Below are positions 41,547 to 49,666 of a stretch of 64,000 nucleotides of DNA, one piece after another. Made by a program: the position numbers and the translations under genes. How positions within the stretch are numbered: the stretch's first letter is position 1; each line of letters starts with the position of its first letter. The notes below the pieces were generated by a model. That model made no database searches, had not been told where the DNA came from, and worked only from the letters and a program-made list of their open reading frames with translations. The DNA comes from Chryseotalea sp. WA131a (lineage in GTDB: Bacteria > Bacteroidota > Bacteroidia > Cytophagales > Cyclobacteriaceae), in contig CP073016.1 in the NCBI GenBank assembly GCA_025370075.1, forward strand, positions 992,001 through 1,056,000, given 5' to 3'.

Positions 41547-43346
41547 ATGAGTACACGCGGAAATAGTAATTCGCCCGAAACGCCAAAACCGATGCCGCTA
41601 AAATACAAGCATCGCGACATCAAAATCTATTCATCCGATGAATGGATGGCCGATAATTCCAAAAAATACCGCAAGGTTTTCGACCGATGGGAAACTACCT
41701 ACCAGCGTGCAGAGTTTTCTTTTTTTAATAAACTTTTTGATGAAGAAGATTGGGATGCCTCCATTCGCATGAAGTGCTTCTTCCACAACGGAAGTCAAAA
41801 AAATGAACTGTGCAGCCTCGAACAGAAGCGCAAAGTGTTGAAAGATGAAAACATTGTGTACATCCGCGAGTCGTGGGGCAATGCCGCACCCGGTACCTAT
41901 TGGCAAAAGGGCGATTACTCGTGGGAAGCCTACATCGATGAAGTGAAAGTTGGCGAGTCTAAATTCTATGTGGAAGACGTAGGGCAAGCAAAGCCCAACG
42001 AAAATCTTTTCTTCGATATTATTTCCATCAAAATGTTTGAAGGTGATGGGCAAGCGCATGCATTGCCTGAAAAAAAATACCTTAAAACATTTAGCCAAAA
42101 AGATACGCGCTACGTGTGGAGTGAGTTCAGTTTCAAAAACAAAAGTCCCAAAGATTATTACGCTGAAATCTTCTTCAATTTTTACGACAATGCCGGCCAA
42201 CTGAAAGGGTCGCACGCGTACCTGACCTACGTGGCCCCCAATACGCCTGACAAAGTCTACACGATATTCCCCGGATGGGGTGGTGAAACACCCGGCCGAT
42301 GGACAGATGATTCCTACACCATGGAAGTGGTGTTTATGGATAACCTCATTGCTACGGTGCCCTTCTTTGTGGGTATCGCCCTTGAAGAAGGAGAAGCCGC
42401 GGTGATTACGGATGCAGGAAAAATGATGAGCCAAGCTTCCAAGGCAGCCTCACCCACTTCCAACAAATCGTTGGATGATATTTTGTATGAAAGCTTGGCA
42501 GAACTAAATGCACTGACTGGGCTTGACAATATCAAGACCGAAGTAAACGAAATGGTGAAATTGGTTCGGTTCTACCAAGAGAGCGGAAAAGATGTGTTAA
42601 ATAAATTTTCCCTTCACACCGTTTTCACGGGAAACCCCGGCACCGGAAAAACAACCGTGGCCCGCATCTTAGCTAAGATTTACAAAGGTCTTGGCATTTT
42701 AGAAAAAGGTCATTTAGTTGAAATGGACCGCGAAGGATTGGTGGCAGGGTATGTAGGCCAAACCGCTATCAAAACAGGCGAAAAAATTAACGAGGCCATG
42801 GGCGGCATTTTGTTTATTGATGAAGCATACTCGCTTGCTTCTGGCAAAGGCAGTCAGTATGACTTTGGGGGTGAGGCCATTCAAATTATTTTGAAACGGA
42901 TGGAAGACCTGCGCGGAAAGTTTGGGGTGATTGTAGCCGGCTATACGGAAAACATGCAAGAGTTTATTGGCTCCAACCCAGGATTGAAATCTAGGTTCGA
43001 TAAGTATTTTCAATTTGCCGACTACACACCCAATGAAATGTTTGCGATTGCCATGGCTCACTTCAACAAAGAGAGCGTGAAGCCCGAAGCAGCCGCTGCC
43101 GATCACCTAAAAAATTACTTCGACTTCTTGCACGGCCAACGCGACAAACATTTTGGCAACGCGCGCACCGTGCGGCAAGTGGTGGGCGAATCAGTCAAAA
43201 ATCAAAACCTCCGATTGGCTTCCATGAAAAAAGAAGAACGAACACCCGAATTGATGGAGACCTTGATTTTGGAAGATGTGAAAGAGTTTGAAATCAAAGA
43301 AGTGGATAAAGGGCCAGCGATTGGGTTTAGGATCAAAGGCCAGTAA
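41547..43346 (+). CDS. CbxX/SpoVK-type AAA ATPase with a duplicated N-terminal beta domain
   Basis: A 599-residue protein. Residues about 310-590 are a CbbX/SpoVK-like AAA domain: LNALTGLDNIK at 320, Walker A GNPGTGKTT at 362-370, the pore-loop region GYVGQTA, Walker B ILFIDEAY at 421-428, sensor VIVAGYT, and the arginine finger in SRFDK at 482. Residues about 50-143 and 187-276 are two copies of an unrecognised beta-rich domain (compare AEFSFFNK with SEFSFKNK, and SWGNAAPGTYW with GWGGETPGRWT). A linker rich in Ser and Ala joins them to the ATPase. CbbX-type ATPases remodel protein complexes; the target here is unknown. Confidence 0.85.
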   Translation: MSTRGNSNSPETPKPMPLKYKHRDIKIYSSDEWMADNSKKYRKVFDRWETTYQRAEFSFFNKLFDEEDWDASIRMKCFFHNGSQKNELCSLEQKRKVLKDENIVYIRESWGNAAPGTYWQKGDYSWEAYIDEVKVGESKFYVEDVGQAKPNENLFFDIISIKMFEGDGQAHALPEKKYLKTFSQKDTRYVWSEFSFKNKSPKDYYAEIFFNFYDNAGQLKGSHAYLTYVAPNTPDKVYTIFPGWGGETPGRWTDDSYTMEVVFMDNLIATVPFFVGIALEEGEAAVITDAGKMMSQASKAASPTSNKSLDDILYESLAELNALTGLDNIKTEVNEMVKLVRFYQESGKDVLNKFSLHTVFTGNPGTGKTTVARILAKIYKGLGILEKGHLVEMDREGLVAGYVGQTAIKTGEKINEAMGGILFIDEAYSLASGKGSQYDFGGEAIQIILKRMEDLRGKFGVIVAGYTENMQEFIGSNPGLKSRFDKYFQFADYTPNEMFAIAMAHFNKESVKPEAAAADHLKNYFDFLHGQRDKHFGNARTVRQVVGESVKNQNLRLASMKKEERTPELMETLILEDVKEFEIKEVDKGPAIGFRIKGQ

Positions 43347-43349
43347 GGC

Positions 43350-43700
43350 TTGTTTAAATCCTCCAAAGCCTTTAATAAGATGTATGGCCGAAGGGGCAGT
43401 CTGTTTATCCCAAACTTTTAACGTGAAGAAGTAACGAGTGACGAATATTTTACCAATGTAATTTGCTACATCCACCGCAACCCCGTTCATCATGGGTTTA
43501 CTAATTCATTTTCTGATTGGCCTTGGAGTTCGTATGAATTAATATTTGATGACACTCCTACCTTTGTGATGAAAAAAGAAGTGATGACATGGTTCGGCAA
43601 TGCTGAAGATTATAAAAAAATGCACCAGCAATCTATTGCAGCATTTGGTGGAGTGGAGGGCTCAACAAAACCTAAAGCGCTTGCTCAATATCTTTCATAA
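43350..43700 (+). pseudogene. Remnant of a Y1 (REP-associated/IS200-like) transposase
   Basis: Starting right after the AAA ATPase stop and in the same frame, the sequence encodes SKAFNKMYGRRGSLFIPNF, a TAA at 43419-43421, then REEVTSDEYFTNVICYIHRN-PVHHGFTNSFSDWPWSSYE and WFGNAEDYKKMHQQS. This is the C-terminal half of the Bacteroidetes Y1_Tnp/RAYT proteins (usual text: AFNKxYxRxGxLF, YIHxNPVHHGF, WSSY, WF). The N-terminal half with the HUH motif is gone and the in-frame TAA replaces an expected Lys codon, so it is dead. The stop at 43698-43700 lies 29 bp inside the convergent sulfhydrylase gene. Confidence 0.8.
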
Positions 43701-44838
43701 TATCCTCAACAGCTTCTAACCCCGCAGAGATGCGAATGAGGCCGGGAGTAATGCCCACGGCCAATCGTTCGGCATCCGTAAGTTTAGAATGCGTGGTAGA
43801 GGCTGGGTGCGTGGCAATGGTACGCGTGTCGCCCAAGTTGGCAGAGTGAGAAATCAACTTAAGTGAATTCAAAAAGTTTCGACCTTTGTCAATTCCGCCT
43901 TTCACTTCAAACGAAACAATGCCGCCACCCAAGCGCATTTGTTTTTTGGCAATGGCTTGCTGCGGATGCGAAGCTAAAAAAGGATACTTGACATACTCTA
44001 CTTTTGGATGTTGTTCTAAATACTCAGCAATCTTGAGCGCATTCTCACAATGCTTTTCCATACGTACCGCTAGGGTCTCCAAACTTTTTGATAGCACCCA
44101 CGCATTGAATGGAGACATAGATGGCCCCGTATGCCTGGCAAAGAAGCGGATCTCTTTGATCAATTCTTTCTTTCCCACAATCGCTCCGCCTATCACCCTC
44201 CCCTGCCCATCAATAAACTTAGTGGCCGAATGCGTAACGATGTGTGCACCCCATTGAGCGGGGTTTTGCAAATAGGGAGTAGCAAAGCAATTATCAACAT
44301 TCAAAATAAGATTGTGCTTGTTAACCAATTTGCTCAGCCATTCCAAATCAATAATATCCAAGGCCGGATTGGAAGGCGTCTCCACAAAAATCATTTTGGT
44401 GTTGGGCTGTATCTTACTTTCCCACGAATCAACATCACTGATGTCTACATACGTGTGAGTGATATTAAATCGCGGAAACAGCACATTTAAAATTTGGTGA
44501 GTAGAACCAAATACCGAGCGTGAAGCCAGCACATGGTCGCCTGCTTTTAATAACGAAGCCATACTGCAATACATAGCCGCCATGCCCGAGGCGGTTGCGA
44601 TTCCATCTTCTGCACCTTCCAACAAACAAAGCTTGTTGATGAATTCAGTATTATTCGGATTGGAAAACCGGGTGTAAATATTTCCAGGCACTTCATCGGC
44701 AAACAACGCACGAGCTTGTTCGGCATCGTCAAAAACAAAACTAGAGGTTAGGTACAACGGCACCGAGTGCTCGCGAAAATCGGTTCGGGCCGCTTGAGCA
44801 CGGATGGCATCGGTTTCAAAATTTCGCTTCTCTTCCAT
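43672..44838 (-). CDS. metZ: Trans-sulfuration PLP enzyme, O-succinylhomoserine sulfhydrylase-like
   Basis: A 388-residue Cys/Met-metabolism enzyme. The PLP lysine lies in HSATKFIDGQGRVIGG (about residue 210), a form of the motif typical of MetZ/O-succinylhomoserine sulfhydrylase. Also present are YTRFSNPNN, ASGMAAM, FVETPSNP and the closing GLIRISAGLE. It should convert an activated homoserine and sulfide to homocysteine. Cystathionine gamma-synthase is the main alternative. It follows osmC by 33 bp on the same strand, and its 3' end overlaps the Y1 transposase remnant. Confidence 0.85.
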   Translation of the reverse strand: MEEKRNFETDAIRAQAARTDFREHSVPLYLTSSFVFDDAEQARALFADEVPGNIYTRFSNPNNTEFINKLCLLEGAEDGIATASGMAAMYCSMASLLKAGDHVLASRSVFGSTHQILNVLFPRFNITHTYVDISDVDSWESKIQPNTKMIFVETPSNPALDIIDLEWLSKLVNKHNLILNVDNCFATPYLQNPAQWGAHIVTHSATKFIDGQGRVIGGAIVGKKELIKEIRFFARHTGPSMSPFNAWVLSKSLETLAVRMEKHCENALKIAEYLEQHPKVEYVKYPFLASHPQQAIAKKQMRLGGGIVSFEVKGGIDKGRNFLNSLKLISHSANLGDTRTIATHPASTTHSKLTDAERLAVGITPGLIRISAGLEAVEDIMKDIEQAL

Positions 44839-44871
44839 AAATCAAAAATCACAAATCAAAAAATCACACAT

Positions 44872-45294
44872 CTAAACTGAAATCACCTCTACACTATAGG
44901 TAATCTTTGCCGACTTTTCCAATGTTTTGGCGACAGAGCAATATTTGCCGACTGATAACGCCACCGCCTTTTCGGCTTTGTCTTTATCAACATTTCCAAA
45001 GATTTTAAAATGCGCATGCACTTCCGTGTACAGCGAAGGGGCTTTGTCTTTTTCGCGTTCGCCCGAAATCGTAATTTTTAAATCCTTCAAATCTTGGCGC
45101 TGCTTGCGCAGAATGGTGACTATATCTACAGCACTGCATCCACCCATAGCTGCCAGCAATACTTGCATCGGGCGCATACCTCCATCTTGCCCGCCATCGG
45201 CTGGTGAGCCATCCATCACGATTTTGTTGCCCATGTCGTTCACGGCCTCCATGCAAAAGTTATCGTCTTTGCGGGTGAGTTCTATTTTCGTCAT
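44872..45294 (-). CDS. OsmC-family peroxiredoxin-like protein
   Basis: A 140-residue alpha/beta protein. The two redox cysteines are in MGGCSAVD (about residue 53) and KYCSVAKTL (about 118). The rest matches OsmC/Ohr proteins, including GGQDGGMRPMQVLLAA before the first Cys. These thiol enzymes reduce organic hydroperoxides; the general OsmC group is less specific than Ohr. It overlaps the symporter gene upstream by 4 bp and precedes metZ, giving a three-gene unit. Confidence 0.88.
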   Translation of the reverse strand: MTKIELTRKDDNFCMEAVNDMGNKIVMDGSPADGGQDGGMRPMQVLLAAMGGCSAVDIVTILRKQRQDLKDLKITISGEREKDKAPSLYTEVHAHFKIFGNVDKDKAEKAVALSVGKYCSVAKTLEKSAKITYSVEVISV

Positions 45295-46688
45295 GCTGCT
45301 TTGATCATAGTCCTATCTTCTTTTTTTTTCAATAAACTTCCACCAATCATGGCTACAAAGCTAACCAATGTAGCGGGAAGTAAACTCGGCCAATCAGTAT
45401 CGATGAATTCAAAAATCGCCCACGTAGCCGTGCCCAAAATCATGGCCGATAATGCACCTGTACTATTGGCACGCTTCCAATATAAACCCAATACCAATGG
45501 AGCAAACAATGAAACCAAACTCAACACGGACGACTCCCCTACCAACTCGTAAATATTGGAGCGAAGGCACGCCATTACCGTAGCAATGCAACTAAAAATC
45601 AGTACGGAGATTCGGGTGATTTGTAACAATTGCTTGTCCGTAAATCGTTCCTTGGCCAATGGCTTGATCAAATTTTCTGAAAAGATAGCAGCCGGGGCAA
45701 GTATGGCCGAACTAGTGGTGCTCATGATCGCAGACAGTAACGACCCAAAAAAAAGAATTTGTATTGGCAACGAAGCATGTTGCAAAACCATGTTGGGCAA
45801 TGCCAATTGTGTATCGCCTTGTGCTAGGTGTGGGTAAAGATGCTTTGCGCAGAGGCTGATAAACAAGGGGATCGCAGCGATGGTCAAATACATACCTGAG
45901 GCAATGAAGCACGACCGTACAGCAATTTTTTCAGAGCCTGATGACATCACCCGTTGAAAGACATCTTGCGAGGGAATAGAACCCAACCCCAATACCGACC
46001 ACGCGGCCAACCAAAGAAGAATGTCGCGAAGGCGAAATGTTGGGAAAAACCGAAAGGTATCGGGCTGCACTTCCTTCAACACATTGGATACGCCACCTGC
46101 TTGATTCGCTAAGATAACGGCCACCACCACCAAACCCAATACGATGATGATGCTTTGGATAAAATCAGTAATCGAAATGGCCCACATGCCACCGATGTAG
46201 GTATAAAACGTTACCACAAAGGCCGAGGCGATTACGCCTTGCCAAACAGGAAGCCCGGTAACTACATTGATGATCAAGCCCATTGCCACCAACTGCGCTG
46301 CGATGTAGCCAACGTAGGGTGGTGCCAAAAAAATGCTGGTGATCAGTTCTGTACGCTTTCCATATCTTACTTCAAAAAAATCTCCCAGCGTGAGCAAGTT
46401 CATGGAGTATAGTTTACGTGCGAAGAACAATCCAAAAAGCAACAAGCAAAGGGCTGCCCCAAAAGGATCTTCGATGACGGAATACAACCCACCTTTTAAA
46501 AATTCGGAAGAAGCGCCAAAAACAGTTTCGCTGCCAAACCAAGTGGCAAACAGAGCCGATGAACTGAGCACGATGGGTAGGCTTCTGCCCGCCAACATAA
46601 AATCGCCCGAGGTTTTAACTTTGCGCGCTGCCCAATAGCCGACAAAAATCGTAAGCAGCAAATAGATGATGATAGAAGCTAAAAGCAA
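45291..46688 (-). CDS. Sodium:solute symporter (SSS family)
   Basis: A 465-residue membrane protein with about 13 helices. Family signs are the GYWAARKVKTSGDFMLAGRSL opening, LFATWFGSETVFGAS, the GGMWAISITDFIQSIIIVLGL helix (Na-site region) and GSIPSQDVFQRVMSS. SSS proteins import sugars, amino acids or vitamins with sodium; the substrate cannot be told from sequence, and the linked OsmC and sulfhydrylase genes give only a weak hint toward sulfur or amino-acid metabolism. Its stop overlaps the osmC ATG. Confidence 0.9.
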   Translation of the reverse strand: MLLASIIIYLLLTIFVGYWAARKVKTSGDFMLAGRSLPIVLSSSALFATWFGSETVFGASSEFLKGGLYSVIEDPFGAALCLLLFGLFFARKLYSMNLLTLGDFFEVRYGKRTELITSIFLAPPYVGYIAAQLVAMGLIINVVTGLPVWQGVIASAFVVTFYTYIGGMWAISITDFIQSIIIVLGLVVVAVILANQAGGVSNVLKEVQPDTFRFFPTFRLRDILLWLAAWSVLGLGSIPSQDVFQRVMSSGSEKIAVRSCFIASGMYLTIAAIPLFISLCAKHLYPHLAQGDTQLALPNMVLQHASLPIQILFFGSLLSAIMSTTSSAILAPAAIFSENLIKPLAKERFTDKQLLQITRISVLIFSCIATVMACLRSNIYELVGESSVLSLVSLFAPLVLGLYWKRANSTGALSAMILGTATWAIFEFIDTDWPSLLPATLVSFVAMIGGSLLKKKEDRTMIKAA

Positions 46689-46762
46689 TTCAGGTCAATT
46701 CAGATTTTCTACAAAAACCTAAATCTAAAAACTATCGACTAAAGTTCATTGATTGGCGGATA

Positions 46763-47626
46763 CTATTTTCTCTTTTTCAATTGGAAAGCACGCGTTACGT
46801 TGAAGCCCAAATGAATGTCGCCATTGAAAAAATCGCCTTCCGATTCGGTGATGAAGGTACGTTCGGTAATCCGCTGCGAGCTGCTAAGCAATAACTGAAA
46901 CACATGGCCGCCCGTTTCAATATCTACACCAAACCCAATTGAGTTTTTGTAAGGGTTGTTGGTTTTTACATCCAACCGATGATAATACTCTGAAGTGATG
47001 GCAATGCTTCGCGAAATTTTATACCGACCTCCAATGCCGATAGCAATTTGATCGTTAGATTCAATGGTTTTGTCTACTGCGTTTTTGTGTACGTAGGTAG
47101 GCATCAATTGAAGCGATAGTTTGGGTGAAAATTTTCGAGCGATCAACAATTGAGTAACATACGCAGTACGGTCGTTTAATGAAGTGGCATCACCGGGTGA
47201 GGCTAGTTTAAAACTGGCATATCCAAACACAGTTATTGTTACAGGGACAGCGTCCACACGTTGCCTAACAATTTTGTAGCGCGAATAAAAGTCCATGATT
47301 TTGTCAGAAGAACTGCGGCCAAAACCTATACCCCACCGATCTGTAATGCCATATTCTAAACCGAGCCTCACAGCTGCTTGATCGAGACCATATAGATTGT
47401 ATGATCCAGAGTTCATTGCGCCAAAGCGATGCGAGAAAATAAATTCAAGCTCGCCTCTACCGCGTGTCTCCACGGTTTGCCCGTTCACCAACCGAGATCC
47501 TTTAAAGGTGCTCTCGGCATACGCAGTTCTTGGCGCTTTGCTTTCTAACTCGTTCAATAGATCGTTTTGCGCTATGGCCGAGCAAAACATAACACTGGCA
47601 GCCAACAGTAAACTTATTTTCTTCAT
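46763..47626 (-). CDS. DUF5777-type outer-membrane beta-barrel protein
   Basis: A 287-residue protein with a signal peptide (residues 3-19, cut at AIAQ). The strand pattern includes RGRGELEFIFSHRFGAMNSG, YGITDRWGIGFGRS, SVPVTITVFGYAS-type and ITSEYYHRLD segments, which match the family I know as DUF5777 from Bacteroidetes. These are barrels of unknown function, often near cytochrome or lipid-peroxide related genes. The C-terminus is basic (FQLKKRK). It stands alone between two transporter genes. Confidence 0.75.
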   Translation of the reverse strand: MKKISLLLAASVMFCSAIAQNDLLNELESKAPRTAYAESTFKGSRLVNGQTVETRGRGELEFIFSHRFGAMNSGSYNLYGLDQAAVRLGLEYGITDRWGIGFGRSSSDKIMDFYSRYKIVRQRVDAVPVTITVFGYASFKLASPGDATSLNDRTAYVTQLLIARKFSPKLSLQLMPTYVHKNAVDKTIESNDQIAIGIGGRYKISRSIAITSEYYHRLDVKTNNPYKNSIGFGVDIETGGHVFQLLLSSSQRITERTFITESEGDFFNGDIHLGFNVTRAFQLKKRK

Positions 47627-47772
47627 AATTTAAAACTAGACTAAAGGGTTATCGCAATCTCTTCAGTAATATTCTGCCAAAGCATTTTAGCTTTACTTTG
47701 TCAAATATCGGATTTTAGCGAATATGTTTTTGTTTTTGATTTGTTCTCCTTAAAAATTAAAAAACTGTTACT

Positions 47773-49068
47773 TTAATTTTGAGATGGCCTAAATTTATTG
47801 TTAACGGTTATAAACACCACGGTGCTCAATCCCAAAAGATAGGGATAATAAAGGTGCGCCATAATATCAAACGGCCCCACCAGTTGATTGGCCACGGCCA
47901 AGGCGGCTAACATCTGCGCTCCGTAGGGAAGCAATCCTTGCACAAAACAAGAAATGGTATCGAGTATGCTGGCGCTTCTGCGCGGGTCAATTTGATTTTT
48001 GTCGGCTATATTCTTAGCCAGTGGCCCCACAATCAAAATGGTGATCGTATTGTTTGCCAAGGTGGTATTTACCAAAGCCGTGAGCGTGGCAATTCCTAAC
48101 TCCCCTCCTCTTCTACTTTTTACATGACGTGATACGTGGTGCAAAATATAATCGATGCCTCCATAAAATCGGATCATACCCACAATGCCGCCAATGATGA
48201 TGCACGTTAAACTCAATTCAAACATGGAAGCCATACCCGTGTTGAGCGCGTTGACCATCGGCCACAGCGCGAGGTCGCTCACAAAAAAACCAATCACCAT
48301 GGAAAGAAAAATACCAGAGATCAACACCCAAATCACATTCATGCCCAATAAGGCAGCAATAAAAATAAAGAGGTAAGGAATGATTTTGATAAACGAATAC
48401 TCGTAAACAGCCGCAGACTGTGCAGGAAGATTGGTGGTGAATGCATAGAGCAAAAAGGTGATGATCGAAGGCGGCAGTGCAATCCAAAAGTTGACTTTGA
48501 ATTTCGCGCGCATCTCCACTCCTTGGGTGCGTGTGGCCGCGATGGTGGTATCTGAAATCATGCTGAGGTTATCGCCAAACATGGCACCACCCACTACGGC
48601 CGCAAGCCCGACTGCCAACGTGCCGGGAACAGATTCATTGATGCCCGCAGCGATAGGTGCTAGTGCCACTACCGTACCTACCGAAGTGCCCAATGAAAGT
48701 GAAATAAAACAGGAGGTTAAAAACAATCCGCCAATCAGCAAACTGGGAGAAACGTAACTCAATGCAAAGTTGATGGTAGATTGCACCGCGCCCATACTTT
48801 TGCTTACTTCGGCAAACGCACCCGCGAGTAAGAAAATTAAAATCATGAGCATGATACCCGAGTCGCCAGCGCCCTTGCTAAACTCTTCTACTTTTTGGTG
48901 GAATGTAAATTTGGGATAGAGCAGAAACCCGATGATGGCCGAGAATAAAAACGCCACCAAAATGGGCATCTTGTAAAAATCGTTGAGTAAAAGTGATGTG
49001 CCCAAGTAAACAACTATGAAGACCATCAACGGGAGCAATGCCCAAAACCTTCCAGAATTATTTTCCAT
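47773..49068 (-). CDS. nhaC: NhaC-family sodium/proton antiporter
   Basis: A 431-residue membrane protein with 10-12 helices. NhaC signatures are the SLSLGTSVGTVVALAPIA helix, VVGGAMFGDNLSMISDTTIAATRTQG (key positions) and, in the second half, ANNTITILIVGPLAKNIADK. It would exchange Na+ for H+ to hold pH or sodium balance. Several NhaC-like proteins instead exchange malate/lactate or amino acids, so the ion identity is not certain. A TAnnTTTG box lies just upstream. Confidence 0.88.
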   Translation of the reverse strand: MENNSGRFWALLPLMVFIVVYLGTSLLLNDFYKMPILVAFLFSAIIGFLLYPKFTFHQKVEEFSKGAGDSGIMLMILIFLLAGAFAEVSKSMGAVQSTINFALSYVSPSLLIGGLFLTSCFISLSLGTSVGTVVALAPIAAGINESVPGTLAVGLAAVVGGAMFGDNLSMISDTTIAATRTQGVEMRAKFKVNFWIALPPSIITFLLYAFTTNLPAQSAAVYEYSFIKIIPYLFIFIAALLGMNVIWVLISGIFLSMVIGFFVSDLALWPMVNALNTGMASMFELSLTCIIIGGIVGMIRFYGGIDYILHHVSRHVKSRRGGELGIATLTALVNTTLANNTITILIVGPLAKNIADKNQIDPRRSASILDTISCFVQGLLPYGAQMLAALAVANQLVGPFDIMAHLYYPYLLGLSTVVFITVNNKFRPSQN

Positions 49069-49085
49069 CTAGTAAAATAAAATTG

Positions 49086-49093
49086 CAAACATA
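49086..49093 (-). promoter_or_regulatory. Possible -7 box of the nhaC promoter
   Basis: The minus strand reads TATGTTTG, an exact TAnnTTTG match, 17 bp upstream of the nhaC ATG (49068). A TTTG at the -33 distance is not evident. Confidence 0.35.
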
Positions 49094-49152
49094 GTCGATT
49101 AAGTTGATAGGTTATTAAAAGTGAAACAAATATTACCCAACTTGATGCCTTA

Positions 49153-49623
49153 CTAAGGCTTTAACTTCGCGTCAAGTAAGATAATCTGATTATCTGATAG
49201 GAATGAAAACGGCACATAAATTCTAATTGCAATCTCCGTCTCAAAAACGTAATAATACTTACGCCTAAAAATTCTTCTAAATCGTTCGTAGAGGACTTCC
49301 GTTTGACTTAAATCCTCTCTAAAGATAATTCTATCCTCTAAAGGTTGTACACCGAAGTTAATCGTTTTAAAAGAATCAATCCTAAACAAAACCCATAACA
49401 ATGGCTTGAGCGTAAAATATATTCCATAAGCAATGCAAAATCCAGCGTAGGCAATTCCGAACTTGTCATTACTATTGTAAAGATTACAACCAACTAATAC
49501 TAAGAATGGACCACCAATAATCCTGTTAATCATTGCAAATCTTGAATAGCCAAAATAGTATTCACTAAAGAACATTTTTATTCGATTACTTCTCAATAAT
49601 TTATTCAGTTCAAAAGTTTCCAT
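49153..49623 (-). CDS. Small membrane protein, possibly YcxB-like
   Basis: A 156-residue protein. Two transmembrane helices lie near residues 33-50 and 56-80 (IIGGPFLVLVGCNLY; IAYAGFCIAYGIYFTLKPLLW). A C-terminal beta-rich cytoplasmic domain follows (IIFREDLSQTEVLYERFRRIF, YVFETEIAIRIYVPFSFL). Two helices followed by this short beta domain recall YcxB-like proteins, which have no known function. It lies on the same strand as the nuclease-helicase pair but 43 bp downstream of it. Confidence 0.5.
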   Translation of the reverse strand: METFELNKLLRSNRIKMFFSEYYFGYSRFAMINRIIGGPFLVLVGCNLYNSNDKFGIAYAGFCIAYGIYFTLKPLLWVLFRIDSFKTINFGVQPLEDRIIFREDLSQTEVLYERFRRIFRRKYYYVFETEIAIRIYVPFSFLSDNQIILLDAKLKP

Positions 49624-49666
49624 GGTTTATGGTGCCTCTCTTTATTAAGTTTGTAAATCAGTTTTA

